DNA from: an uncultured Erythrobacter sp.
GTDB lineage: Bacteria > Pseudomonadota > Alphaproteobacteria > Sphingomonadales > Sphingomonadaceae
NCBI GenBank assembly: GCA_947502815.1
Contig: CANNBH010000001.1
Span: forward strand, 1,178,001 to 1,242,000
Direction: 5' to 3'
Length of the DNA stretch: 64,000 nt
Of the stretch, positions 19,439 through 27,356 are shown in pieces. Below the pieces are notes generated by a model that saw nothing but the letters and a program-made list of their open reading frames with translations, was not told where the DNA came from and did not search any database. A program made the translations under genes and the position numbers. Position 1 is the stretch's first letter; every line of letters starts with the position of its first letter.

Positions 19439-21097
19439 GTGACTGAATCAAAAAAAGCATCGGACGTCTTTGTCGAATGTCTTGAGGCGGAAGGCTGCGA
19501 GTATATCTTTGGCGTGCCGGGTGAAGAAAACCTCGATTTTCTCGACTCACTGGGCCGTTCCAAACAGATCAAACTGATCCTCACGCGCCACGAACAAGGC
19601 GCTGGTTTTATGGCCGCGACCTATGGACGGCACACCGGCAAGACCGGCGTTTGCGTCGCGACGCTTGGCCCGGGTGCGACAAACTTTGTGACGTCGGCGG
19701 CCTACGCGCAATTGGGCGGCATGCCAGTCCTGATGATCACCGGCCAAAAACCGATTAAGAAATCCAAGCAAGGCCGTTTCCAAATCCTCGACGTTGTTTC
19801 AATGTTTGAGCCGATTACGAAATACGCCGTGCAAATCGCAGCAGGCGACAATCTGCCCAGCCGCGTTCGTGAAGCCTATCGCCTAGCCGAAGAAGAAAAG
19901 CCCGGTGCGACCTTGATTGAGCTGCCCGAAGACATTGCCGAAGAACAAGCAACCGATTTTAAACCGCTGCCCAAAAGCGTCGCGCGCCGACCGTCGGCAG
20001 AAGCGAAGGCCGTGCGCACCGCCGTTAAAGCGATCGAATCGGCTAAGGCTCCTGTGCTGGTTATCGGCGCCGGTGCTAACCGCAAATTGTGCGGCCGAAT
20101 GCTGGAGCAATTCGTTGAGAAGACCGGCATTCCGTTCCTGACCACGCAAATGGGCAAAGGCGTGATTGACGAACGCCATCCCAAATTCTTGGGCTGCGCT
20201 GCATTGTCAGCCGGTGACTTCGTTCACCGCGCCGTCGAAGATGCCGATTGCATCATCAATGTCGGCCACGACGTGATCGAAAAACCGCCGTTCTTTATGA
20301 AAGACAACGGCGTTCAGGTCATTCACGTTTCAACCAAGACGGCGGAAGTTGATCCGGTCTACTTCCCACAAACCGAAGTGATCGGCGATATCGCCAATGC
20401 GATCTGGCAGATGAAAGAAGACATCACGCCAAACCGCAGCTGGGATTTCGATCACATGCTGGCCTATCATCAGGCAGAGCTGGACCACACGGGCGGATTG
20501 GCGGACGATACGCGTTTCCCAATTTTTCCGCCGCATTTGGTGAAACAAGTGCGCGATTGCATGCCGCATGATGGCATCATCTGCCTTGATAACGGCGTCT
20601 ATAAAATCTGGTTTGCGCGCGGATACACCGCCTATCTGCCAAACACCGTTCTGCTTGATAACGCATTGGCCACGATGGGCGCGGGCCTGCCAAGCGCGAT
20701 GATGAGCGCGATGCTGTATCCTGATCGCAAGGTCATGGCGATTTGCGGCGACGGGGGCTTCATGATGAATTCCCAAGAGCTGGAAACAGCCGTGCGTTTG
20801 GGCCTCAACCTGACCGTGCTGATCCTGCGCGATGATGCGTATGGTATGATCCGTTGGAAACAGGCGAACATGGGCTTTGACGATTTCGGTCTGACCTATG
20901 GCAACCCAGACTTCGTCAAATATGTCGAAAGTTATGGAGGCCACGGTCACCGCGTTGAATCCTCAGAGCACCTCACCGAAGTGCTGGCCCATTGCCGCGA
21001 CACGCCGGGTGTGCATCTGATTGATTGCCCGGTCGATTACACGGAGAACGACCAAATCCTGAACATCGACATCAAGGAATTGAGCGCAAAACTCTAA
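19439..21097 (+). CDS. Thiamine-diphosphate enzyme, acetolactate synthase-like (AlsS/IlvB type)
   Basis: This 552-aa protein starts at GTG 19439, nine bases after a strong GGGGGGAA; an earlier in-frame start at 19406 is less likely. The N-terminal domain has the catalytic Glu in FGVPGEEN. The C-terminal ThDP-binding motif GDGGFMMNSQELETA is followed by RDDAYGMIRWKQ. The tail (NPDFVKY, HLIDCPVDYTEN) resembles catabolic AlsS more than anabolic IlvB. No regulatory subunit gene (ilvN) is adjacent. It likely condenses or decarboxylates 2-oxoacids and hands a product to the aldehyde dehydrogenase that follows after 45 bases. Other ThDP enzymes (for example oxalyl-CoA or sulfopyruvate decarboxylases) remain possible. 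Confidence 0.85.
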   Translation: MTESKKASDVFVECLEAEGCEYIFGVPGEENLDFLDSLGRSKQIKLILTRHEQGAGFMAATYGRHTGKTGVCVATLGPGATNFVTSAAYAQLGGMPVLMITGQKPIKKSKQGRFQILDVVSMFEPITKYAVQIAAGDNLPSRVREAYRLAEEEKPGATLIELPEDIAEEQATDFKPLPKSVARRPSAEAKAVRTAVKAIESAKAPVLVIGAGANRKLCGRMLEQFVEKTGIPFLTTQMGKGVIDERHPKFLGCAALSAGDFVHRAVEDADCIINVGHDVIEKPPFFMKDNGVQVIHVSTKTAEVDPVYFPQTEVIGDIANAIWQMKEDITPNRSWDFDHMLAYHQAELDHTGGLADDTRFPIFPPHLVKQVRDCMPHDGIICLDNGVYKIWFARGYTAYLPNTVLLDNALATMGAGLPSAMMSAMLYPDRKVMAICGDGGFMMNSQELETAVRLGLNLTVLILRDDAYGMIRWKQANMGFDDFGLTYGNPDFVKYVESYGGHGHRVESSEHLTEVLAHCRDTPGVHLIDCPVDYTENDQILNIDIKELSAKL

Positions 21098-21142
21098 TCC
21101 CACTCAGTCGATAAGCCAAAATAGGCGATAAGGACGTACATT

Positions 21143-22519
21143 ATGCATGAAGTCGTCAATCCGTTCGACTTGTCTCCCATCGGCAGTGTTCCCACTGCCG
21201 ATTGGGAAACCGTCGATGGGTATCTCGCTAAAGCGCACGCGCTGCACCGGGACCGTTCTGGTTGGAAGAAGCCGCATGAGCGGGCCGCGATCCTCCATAA
21301 AGCGATGGAGATCATGGCGGAGCGCCGCGACCATTTGGCGTTTCAGATCGCCAATGAAGGGGGCAAACCCCTGATTGATGCGCGGGTCGAAGTGGACCGC
21401 GCGATCAATGGGATGGAATTGTGCATCCACGAAATGGGCACGCTTAAGGGCACTGAGATTCCCATGGGCCTCACGCCTGCGGGCGATGGCCGGATTGCAT
21501 GGACCACGCGCGAGCCCATTGGCGTCGTGGTTGCGGTTTCGGCGTTCAACCATCCGCTTAATTTGATCGTGCATCAGGTCGCTCCCGCGGTGGCGACTGG
21601 GTGCCCGGTGATTGTGAAGCCGGCGGCCGATACGCCGCTGTCCTGCTTTGAATTCATCTCTATCTTGCATGAAGCCGGACTGCCCGAAGACTGGGCGCGC
21701 GCGGTTCAGCCGCCGCGTGATGTGTCAGAACGTATGGTCAGCGATCCACGCGTGGCGTTCTTCAGCTTTATCGGTTCTGCCGGTGTTGGCTGGTCGCTGC
21801 GGTCTAAGCTTGCCCCCGGTGCGCGCTGCGCATTGGAACATGGCGGCGTTGCCCCTGTGATTGTGGACCCAACGGCAGATATCGACGCCGCTGTGCCAAG
21901 CCTTGTGAAGGGCGGCTTTTATCATTCCGGGCAAGTGTGCGTTTCGGTTCAACGCATCTTTGCGCACAGCTCCATCATCGGCGAATTGTCGGCTAAGATG
22001 GCGGAGGTGGCCAAGGCGCTCACCGTGGGCAATGCAATCGACGAAAACGTCGAATGCGGTCCGTTGATCCGGCCCAAGGAATGCGACCGCGTGGCGCAGT
22101 GGGTTGAGGAAGCGCGGGCAGGCGGAGCAGAGGTTCTGTGCGGGGGCGAGAAGCTTTCGGACACGACCTATGCGCCGACATTGCTGCTTAACCCGCCAGT
22201 GGACGCAACGGTTTCGCAGAACGAAGTGTTTGGCCCCGTTGTCTGCCTCTATTCCTACGATGAAGTGGATGCTGCCATCGCTCAGGCCAATTCGCTCGAC
22301 GTGGCGTTTCAGGCGGCGGTCTACACCAACGATCTATCCGCCGCGATGTCGACCTATCGCAACATCGATGCATCGGCGGTGATGATCAACGATCACTCCG
22401 CTTTCCGCACCGATTGGATGCCATTTGCGGGTCTGCGCACATCCGGTCACGGGGTTGGCGGTATTCCGTATACGTGCCACGAAATGACTATTGAAAAGAT
22501 GATCGTGATAAAGGCGTAG
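21143..22519 (+). CDS. NAD(P)-dependent aldehyde dehydrogenase
   Basis: This 458-aa ALDH-superfamily enzyme oxidises an aldehyde to an acid. The catalytic Cys is C266 in GQVCVSVQR, the general-base Glu is E232 in ALEHGG, and the Asn region SAFNHPLN is present. AAGGACG precedes the ATG. The subgroup resembles lactaldehyde/glycolaldehyde or phosphonoacetaldehyde dehydrogenase-like proteins, but specificity cannot be fixed. It follows the acetolactate-synthase-like gene at 45 bases on the same strand, so the two probably act on one pathway. A perfect hairpin follows the stop at 22530-22551. Confidence 0.92.
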   Translation: MHEVVNPFDLSPIGSVPTADWETVDGYLAKAHALHRDRSGWKKPHERAAILHKAMEIMAERRDHLAFQIANEGGKPLIDARVEVDRAINGMELCIHEMGTLKGTEIPMGLTPAGDGRIAWTTREPIGVVVAVSAFNHPLNLIVHQVAPAVATGCPVIVKPAADTPLSCFEFISILHEAGLPEDWARAVQPPRDVSERMVSDPRVAFFSFIGSAGVGWSLRSKLAPGARCALEHGGVAPVIVDPTADIDAAVPSLVKGGFYHSGQVCVSVQRIFAHSSIIGELSAKMAEVAKALTVGNAIDENVECGPLIRPKECDRVAQWVEEARAGGAEVLCGGEKLSDTTYAPTLLLNPPVDATVSQNEVFGPVVCLYSYDEVDAAIAQANSLDVAFQAAVYTNDLSAAMSTYRNIDASAVMINDHSAFRTDWMPFAGLRTSGHGVGGIPYTCHEMTIEKMIVIKA

Positions 22520-22529
22520 TTTGAGGTTT

Positions 22530-22551
22530 GGCAGGCCCATCCGGGCCTGCC
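22530..22551 (+). terminator. Hairpin after the aldehyde dehydrogenase gene
   Basis: GGCAGGCCC and GGGCCTGCC form a perfect 9-bp stem with an ATCC loop, 10 bases after the stop. No T-run follows. It heads a longer sequence shared with the region after the hydrolase gene at 25219. Confidence 0.6.
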
Positions 22552-22640
22552 TCCTCGCTCGACGCGCAGCGTAGCTGTGCCCGCTGCGGGCGGGCTGTCG
22601 CCCTTGCGAGCCTTGCGGCTCGATGCTTTCGCTGCCTCAA
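22530..22640. repeat. Hairpin-headed intergenic repeat, copy 1
   Basis: The copy is a GC-rich hairpin, then TCCTCG, about 30 variable bases, then CTGCGGGCGGGCTGTCG followed by CCTTGCGA and CCTT. Copy 2 at 25224-25345 has the same order. Both sit directly after a plus-strand stop codon. Confidence 0.55.
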
Positions 22641-22643
22641 TTG

Positions 22644-23090
22644 TTAAGCCTCTTCGAGCAACAGCAGCACCGCTGTCACCACCATCCGTTCATCTGCGCC
22701 GAAACGGTGATCGACTTCGCCGATGGTGGCGTCGGCGACCAATTGGCCGGGGATGCGGAATTCATGTTCGGGCAGGTTGGCGATAAAATCCTCCCCCGCC
22801 GCGACCGATTCTGCGCCGTTGAAATCCAGCATGACTTCATGACGCGTGCCGCTGAAGGTGATCGAATTCCACGCCTTCTCTTCATGCGTGAGCAGATCCG
22901 CGCGGCCTTCCGCCAACAGCAACAGCGCCTCTCTGACCCTATCGGACACCGTGCGGCGCGGGCGATAGCGGCGCGCGCGTTTGCTTGGGGTATGAGAGGC
23001 GGCGGGATCGGCGTCCGCGGACTTCGTCTCTATACCAAAGGGTGTGAGTGCGTGGTTTGGATGAGACTGAAGAGCACCTTCATACAGCAT
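22644..23090 (-). CDS. Conserved hypothetical protein, partner of a small HTH gene
   Basis: The start at 23090 has AAGGA eight bases upstream and overlaps the end of the preceding minus-strand gene by 11 bases, so the pair is translationally coupled. The 148-aa product has a basic segment around residues 40-55 (RARRYRPRRT), then a soluble alpha/beta stretch (RVREALLLLAEGRADLLTHEEK, NSITFSG, EVMLDFNG) and an acidic C-terminus. There is no signal peptide or membrane helix. I do not recognise a characterised family. Confidence 0.75.
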   Translation of the reverse strand: MLYEGALQSHPNHALTPFGIETKSADADPAASHTPSKRARRYRPRRTVSDRVREALLLLAEGRADLLTHEEKAWNSITFSGTRHEVMLDFNGAESVAAGEDFIANLPEHEFRIPGQLVADATIGEVDHRFGADERMVVTAVLLLLEEA

Positions 23091-23322
23091 GGGAGAGTTC
23101 CTTCGTTTCGATCGCACCAAAGGTGCCGGGTTCTGGGGAGGCGTTTAAGGAGGCGTTGTAGTCAGCCATCCAGCGGTTGATTCGCGCCTCGGTCGCAGGG
23201 CGCGGCGTGCGGCCCATGCGCAGGTCCAGCACAAAACGTGGGTCTTGCGCGGCAAGCCGCCCGAATTTGGTCGCGGGCATTTCGTGGGCGGCCATGAACT
23301 TTTCTACTTTGCGTAACAGCAT
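23080..23322 (-). CDS. Small helix-turn-helix-like protein (80 aa)
   Basis: The start at 23322 is six bases after AGGGGAA, which makes it preferable to longer in-frame starts. The sequence has the pattern KFGRLAAQDP-x-FVLDLRMGR-x-PRPATEARINRWM. It resembles a family of short alphaproteobacterial HTH proteins in which the FGR..A..DP helix-turn precedes a recognition helix ending in LRxGR. It is the first gene of a two-gene minus-strand operon and is divergent from the S24/LexA-like repressor; both promoters must lie in 23323-23458. DNA binding is an inference from the helix pattern. Confidence 0.75.
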   Translation of the reverse strand: MLLRKVEKFMAAHEMPATKFGRLAAQDPRFVLDLRMGRTPRPATEARINRWMADYNASLNASPEPGTFGAIETKELSHAV

Positions 23323-23393
23323 CTGTGTTCCCCTGATATTGGTTCGACGTGGCATCGGAATGAGCGAGGATGCGACCCTGCGAATCACTCAAT

Positions 23394-23408
23394 GTTCCTT
23401 AAATGTTC
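23394..23408. promoter_or_regulatory. LexA-type box GTTC-N7-GTTC
   Basis: GTTC at 23394-23397, seven bases, then GTTC at 23405-23408. GTTC-N7-GTTC is the direct-repeat SOS box established for alphaproteobacterial LexA. It lies 72-86 bases upstream of the minus-strand HTH gene start and 51-65 bases upstream of the S24 gene start. Confidence 0.5.
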
Positions 23409-23416
23409 CATCTCAT

Positions 23417-23452
23417 TTCCTACTTGTCTAGGAAAAATCTTTCGTCTAGGAA
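23417..23452. promoter_or_regulatory. Operator-like palindrome TTCCTA-N6-TAGGAA plus repeated GTCTAGGAA
   Basis: TTCCTA (23417-23422) and TAGGAA (23429-23434) form a dyad. GTCTAGGAA occurs at 23426-23434 and again at 23444-23452, exactly 18 bases apart; the second copy overlaps the ribosome-binding site of the S24 gene. This is the layout expected of an autorepressor operator; the binding protein is inferred. Confidence 0.5.
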
Positions 23453-23458
23453 GTTTTA

Positions 23459-24178
23459 ATGGCTAAACATCCTACGACACCCGTCGATCCACTCGCTGGC
23501 ACGCAACCCGACACGCAATCGGACATGGTGCGAATCCGACTTCTTGAGCTGTCTCAGCAGCGCGGGGCTAGCCTTGCCAGCCTCTCGGAATTGTTGGGAA
23601 GGAACGCCAGTTACCTCCAGCAATTCATCCGCAAGGGATCTCCTCGCAAATTGGAAGAAGGGGATCGTAGGACGCTGGCGCGGTTTTTTGGCGTGGATGA
23701 AGGGGAATTGGGTGCGCCTGAGGATATGGTTAAGGAAAAATCCTATGCTGGCTTGCCAAGGCGCGGGGACGCGGCCGATTGGGTGGAGGTTGCGCGCCTT
23801 GATGTAGGAGCGTCCGCAGGCCCCGGACGTGTGGCCGCCAGTGAAGTCGCCTTTGATACGTTCCAGTTTTCACAGCGCTGGTTGATGGAGCAGGGGCTTT
23901 CAGGCGCGCAATTGTCCGCCATCACGGTTGAAGGCGATTCGATGGATCCGATGCTGCGCGATGGGGACGAAATCCTCGTCGATCGCCGCCCGCAGGCCTT
24001 TCGTGACGGCGTCCATGTGGTGCGTTTGGGCGATACGTTAATGGTAAAACGGGTCGCGCAGGCTGGGGCAGGGCGCTTTGCACTGCTCAGCCAGAACCTC
24101 GCCTATCCTCCGGTTGAAGTGAGCGCGGAGGAGGTGGAAATCATTGGCCGGGTTGTGTGGAAGGGCGGACGGTTATGA
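23459..24178 (+). CDS. S24-family (LexA/phage-repressor-like) transcriptional regulator
   Basis: A 239-aa cytoplasmic repressor. Residues about 20-85 form an XRE-like HTH (LLELSQQRGASLASLSELLG, then NASYLQQFIRKG). Residues about 115-239 form the S24 peptidase-like domain. The Ser-Lys dyad is present: S161 in EGDSMDP and K197 in LMVKRVA. GASAGPG is a plausible Ala-Gly self-cleavage site. RecA-stimulated self-cleavage is known for this fold but not shown for this protein. It is not canonical LexA in its N-terminus. TAGGAAG precedes the ATG by five bases, within a repeated operator-like motif, suggesting autoregulation. The stop overlaps the next gene (ATGA). Confidence 0.9.
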   Translation: MAKHPTTPVDPLAGTQPDTQSDMVRIRLLELSQQRGASLASLSELLGRNASYLQQFIRKGSPRKLEEGDRRTLARFFGVDEGELGAPEDMVKEKSYAGLPRRGDAADWVEVARLDVGASAGPGRVAASEVAFDTFQFSQRWLMEQGLSGAQLSAITVEGDSMDPMLRDGDEILVDRRPQAFRDGVHVVRLGDTLMVKRVAQAGAGRFALLSQNLAYPPVEVSAEEVEIIGRVVWKGGRL

Positions 24179-24510
24179 AGATATTCGACGCCGGTTTATG
24201 GACACTCGCGATTGTGTTGAGCCTGCTTGGCGTCATTGTCGCTATCGATCTTTCTATGGCAATTGAAGCGCAAGGCTGCAGTCAAACTGATGCTGGCAGC
24301 GACTGCTACCCTTGGGGCGTAGAAGGCCCGGCTGCTGACTATTGGCAATATAAGTCGAAAGAAATCTATTTGTTGAGCGGCGCGATCGCGGTTCTGCTTC
24401 CTTGGTCTGCTTTGCTCGGGCTACTGATCACTCGATCAGCACGAAGCAATCTTGTCCGCGCTGTTGTGGGACTCTCTCTGGTTGTCGTGGTGATAATGCC
24501 TTGGTTGTGA
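24175..24510 (+). CDS. Small three-helix membrane protein, unknown function
   Basis: The start ATG 24175 overlaps the stop of the S24 regulator by four bases. The 111-aa product has one hydrophobic segment near the N-terminus (about 6-28), a Cys-containing extramembrane loop (QGCSQTDAGSDCYPWG), and two more hydrophobic segments (about 66-85 and 91-110). No family is recognised. Coupling to the repressor suggests co-expression. Confidence 0.65.
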   Translation: MKIFDAGLWTLAIVLSLLGVIVAIDLSMAIEAQGCSQTDAGSDCYPWGVEGPAADYWQYKSKEIYLLSGAIAVLLPWSALLGLLITRSARSNLVRAVVGLSLVVVVIMPWL

Positions 24511-24553
24511 CACCAATCTTGCATCAGCCTGAGTTAGCCGCCACATCACCCGC

Positions 24554-25219
24554 ATGACCGACCAACCCACTCCCCCCATGAAAGCCGCGATCCTTCCGGT
24601 GACACCGCTTCAACAAAACTGTTCGCTGATCTGGTGCACCAAAACCATGAAGGCGGCGCTAACCGATCCGGGCGGGGATTTGGACAAGTTGAAAGAGGCG
24701 GTGGCGAAAGCGGGCGTAACGCTTGAGAAGATTCTCATCACCCATGGGCACCTTGATCACTGCGGTCAGGCGGGGATGCTGGCGGAGGAGCTGGGCATCC
24801 CTATCGAGGGCCCGCACAAGGACGACATTTTCTGGATCGAAAAACTCGACGATGACGGCGCGCGTTACGGGATGGAGGCGAAAAGTTTTACGCCCGATCG
24901 CTGGCTGGAGCAGGGCGACACAGTGACCGTCGGCGATCTCACGCTGGACGTAATCCATTGCCCCGGCCACACGCCCGGCCACGTCATCTTCTTCCACGAA
25001 CCCAGCCGCTTTGCGATTGTCGGCGATGTGTTGTTCCAAGGGTCAATCGGGCGAACCGATTTCCCACGCGGCAATCATCAGGATTTGATCGATGCGATCA
25101 CACAGCGCCTTTGGCCATTGGGCGACGATGTGATGTTCATCCCCGGCCACGGCCCAACCAGCACGTTCGGCCAAGAGCGCAAGACCAACGCTTTCGTGAG
25201 CGACTACGCGCTTTCGTGA
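24554..25219 (+). CDS. MBL-fold hydrolase, glyoxalase II-like (GloC/YcbL type)
   Basis: At 221 aa it matches the short single-domain glyoxalase II-like group, which hydrolyses S-lactoylglutathione or similar thioesters. The metal-binding motif THGHLDH gives H64, H66, D68 and H69. Further ligands lie in GHTPGH, in the Asp strand FAIVGDVLF, and in the C-terminal PGHGPTS. GSIGRTDFPRGNH is the substrate loop typical of this group. It is cytoplasmic, with no signal peptide. No Shine-Dalgarno sequence is evident before the ATG. The stop is followed by a hairpin-headed repeat. Confidence 0.92.
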   Translation: MTDQPTPPMKAAILPVTPLQQNCSLIWCTKTMKAALTDPGGDLDKLKEAVAKAGVTLEKILITHGHLDHCGQAGMLAEELGIPIEGPHKDDIFWIEKLDDDGARYGMEAKSFTPDRWLEQGDTVTVGDLTLDVIHCPGHTPGHVIFFHEPSRFAIVGDVLFQGSIGRTDFPRGNHQDLIDAITQRLWPLGDDVMFIPGHGPTSTFGQERKTNAFVSDYALS

Positions 25220-25223
25220 ATCT

Positions 25224-25245
25224 CGCTCGCCCGTCCGGGCGAGCG
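25224..25245 (+). terminator. Hairpin after the glyoxalase II-like gene
   Basis: CGCTCGCCCG and CGGGCGAGCG form a perfect 10-bp inverted repeat separated by two bases, starting five bases after the stop. No T-run follows. It heads repeat copy 2. Confidence 0.6.
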
Positions 25246-25345
25246 TCCTCGGTGCTGTTCGCTACACTTCGTTTCGCGGCACCTGCGGGCGGCCTGTCGA
25301 CCTTGCGACGCCTTAGACGCCGAACCATTCAAGCCGCGAGAATAT
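25224..25345. repeat. Hairpin-headed intergenic repeat, copy 2
   Basis: The order of elements matches copy 1 at 22530-22640: hairpin, TCCTCG, variable part, CTGCGGGCGGCCTGTCG, CCTTGCGA, CCTT. The rest of the 196-base gap to the MAPEG gene is GC-rich with no gene. Confidence 0.55.
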
Positions 25346-25415
25346 GTTGTGGCCTCGGCGCGCAGCGCCTCAGGCGCGCGGATTTCGGACTCCGGATGGG
25401 GTGCGGGTCAAGGAA

Positions 25416-25814
25416 TTACAAAACTCGCCCAGCGATCAGCGCAGCGACAACCGCCAGACCCAGCAAAACGACCATCGTTACGAGCGTTCCGACCATGCGG
25501 CCTGCTTTGAACTTTCCGCCGTCCATGCCGTAAGCATGGGCAATGCGGGCGATGAAATAGACGCCAGCGACATAAGCCAGCCACCATGTGCCTTTTCCGG
25601 TCAATTCAATCGCCAGAATCAGCGCCAGAACAAACGGTGTGTTTTCGACGAAATTTGCCTGTGCCCGCATCCGGCGCATCAATGGATCGCTGCCGCCATC
25701 ACCAATGCTGATTTCTGCCGCTTGACGGACCGCGCCGATACGGATCGAAAGCCAAAGGGTCAAAATGGCGGCGGCGGCGGTGGCGGTCAGCGTGACCGGA
25801 AGTATCGTAAGCAT
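25416..25814 (-). CDS. MAPEG family membrane protein
   Basis: A 132-aa integral membrane protein with four hydrophobic segments. It carries the MAPEG signature: [17 protein letters not shown] after the first helix, then [12 protein letters not shown] in the third. Members of this family are glutathione-dependent or eicosanoid-metabolising enzymes in eukaryotes; bacterial members are mostly uncharacterised. AGGGGAT precedes the start. It is convergent with the hydrolase gene and divergent from rpmF. Confidence 0.9.
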   Translation of the reverse strand: MLTILPVTLTATAAAAILTLWLSIRIGAVRQAAEISIGDGGSDPLMRRMRAQANFVENTPFVLALILAIELTGKGTWWLAYVAGVYFIARIAHAYGMDGGKFKAGRMVGTLVTMVVLLGLAVVAALIAGRVL

Positions 25815-26085
25815 GGTGGATCCCCTCTTATATATATGCCGCTCTGCTACGCGTGGGGGGCTGGGTAAGCAATGGGCCGCTTGCGCTTCGCGAATTTTGC
25901 GTTATATCGCGCGCCTTCCGCCAATACCGGCTTGGACGCTGCGCGCACTTGGGATTCCCTTGGGCAACACCTTGTGCGCACCGGCCCCTTGCCCTAAGGG
26001 CGACACTCGAAACGTTCGGCTCCGGCGAAATGACTGCTCGGGCCCTCGCGCAAACAACAGATTTACCTTAGGAAGTGGCGTAGCC
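25815..26085. other. Intergenic region between MAPEG gene and rpmF
   Basis: This 271-base stretch holds the divergent promoters for the MAPEG gene and rpmF-plsX-fabH, a candidate promoter at 25881-25908 and a small CCCTT/AAGGG inverted repeat near 25990. No convincing gene: the plus-strand frame that crosses it is only an upstream extension of rpmF. Confidence 0.5.
25881..25908 (+). promoter_or_regulatory. Candidate promoter of rpmF-plsX-fabH
   Basis: TTGCGC (25881-25886), 16-base spacer, TATATC (25903-25908). It would give a leader of about 170 bases before rpmF. Confidence 0.3.
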
Positions 26086-26268
26086 ATGGCTGTCCCAAAG
26101 AGAAAAGTTTCCCCCCATCGCCGCGGCAATCGCCGCGCACACGATTCGCTGAAAGTTGAAGCATTTCAAGAATGCTCCAATTGCGGTGAGTTGAAGCGGC
26201 CGCACAACATGTGCCCCGCTTGCGGTTATTATAACGGCCGCGAAGTGATGGCGCCTAAGGGCCTCTGA
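26086..26268 (+). CDS. rpmF: Large-subunit ribosomal protein bL32
   Basis: The 60-aa protein has the highly conserved start [16 protein letters not shown] and a zinc ribbon of the C-x2-C-x9-C-x2-C type (C30, C33, C43, C46). A component of the 50S subunit. AGGA lies upstream of the ATG. plsX starts 26 bases after the stop, the common rpmF-plsX-fabH arrangement linking ribosome and lipid synthesis. Confidence 0.98.
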   Translation: MAVPKRKVSPHRRGNRRAHDSLKVEAFQECSNCGELKRPHNMCPACGYYNGREVMAPKGL

Positions 26269-26294
26269 CCCGTCTTTAAGAAAGGACCAGGTGC

Positions 26295-27356
26295 ATGACT
26301 TTTCCGCGTATCGCTGTTGATGCGATGGGCGGCGATGAAGGCGTGCGCGTCATGGTCGAAGGCGCCGCTATCGCCCGGCGAGAGCATGAGAACTTTAAGT
26401 TCCTGCTTGTCGGGGATCAGCCGCGCATTGAACGGGCATTGGCCGCGCATCCGGGCATGCGCGGCGCGTCCGAAATCCTTCATTGCGATGATGTGATCAG
26501 CGGCGATGAACAGCCGAGCAAAGCGATCCGCCGTGCCAAAACCACCAGCATGGGCCTTGCCGTTAACGCGGTGAAACAGGGCGATGCGGGTGCAGCAGTA
26601 AGCGCGGGCAACACCGGCGCTTTGATGGCGATGAGCAAGATTGCGCTGCGCACCATGCCCGGAATTGACCGGCCTGCCTTGGCAGCATTGCTCCCCACAC
26701 TCGAAGCGCATGATGTCGTCATGCTCGATTTGGGCGCCAACACAGAGGCGGATGCGCGCAACCTTGTGCAATTTGCGGTGATGGGCGCGGCCTATTCGCG
26801 GATCGTGAACGGTTTTGATCGGCCTAAAGTGCGCTTGCTCAATATCGGCACGGAAGAGATCAAGGGCACCGATGCGCTGCGCGATGCAGCGGCGCGGCTT
26901 TCCGATACGGCTGGATTGGCGCTCGATTTCGATGGTTTCGTCGAATCGGACAAGATCAACCGGGGCGAAACGCATGTGGTCGTCACCGATGGATTTTCCG
27001 GCAATATCGCCTTGAAAGCGATCGAAGGATCGGCGCGATTTGTGACCGACCTGCTAAAACAGGCGTTCACCAGCTCGATCCGCTCCAAAATCGGATTTCT
27101 TGTTTCCAAACCGGCAACCGAATTGTTGCGCCATCATTTAGACCCCAACAACCACAACGGTGCGGTGTTCTTGGGTCTCAACGGTGTTGTGGTCAAAAGC
27201 CACGGCAGCGCGACCGCCAAAGGCGTGGCCCATGCTGTCGCGGTGGCCGCGCGATTGTTGGAAGATCAATTGACGCAGCGTATCGCCAGTGACCTTTCGG
27301 CCTTGGGCGAAGATGCCCTTAAATCAAACGGCCAATCTGGCGGAGCGTCATCGTAA
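26295..27356 (+). CDS. plsX: Phosphate acyltransferase PlsX
   Basis: A 353-aa soluble or membrane-associated enzyme converting acyl-ACP and phosphate to acyl-phosphate for phospholipid synthesis. The start [11 protein letters not shown], the GNTGALMA block and the late [13 protein letters not shown] block are family hallmarks. AAGGA lies nine bases upstream. The TAA overlaps the fabH ATG by one base. A plsC-type gene lies at 56401-57354 in this window, but no plsY is seen. Confidence 0.97.
   Translation: MTFPRIAVDAMGGDEGVRVMVEGAAIARREHENFKFLLVGDQPRIERALAAHPGMRGASEILHCDDVISGDEQPSKAIRRAKTTSMGLAVNAVKQGDAGAAVSAGNTGALMAMSKIALRTMPGIDRPALAALLPTLEAHDVVMLDLGANTEADARNLVQFAVMGAAYSRIVNGFDRPKVRLLNIGTEEIKGTDALRDAAARLSDTAGLALDFDGFVESDKINRGETHVVVTDGFSGNIALKAIEGSARFVTDLLKQAFTSSIRSKIGFLVSKPATELLRHHLDPNNHNGAVFLGLNGVVVKSHGSATAKGVAHAVAVAARLLEDQLTQRIASDLSALGEDALKSNGQSGGASS

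Noticed and set aside
22623..23180. 185-residue plus-strand frame overlapping the two small minus-strand genes
   Set aside because: The minus-strand genes have clear ribosome-binding sites and mutual coupling; the plus-strand frame has none.
23459..24178. Prophage repressor indicating an integrated phage
   Set aside because: No integrase, structural or lysis genes lie nearby; chromosomal S24 regulators are common.
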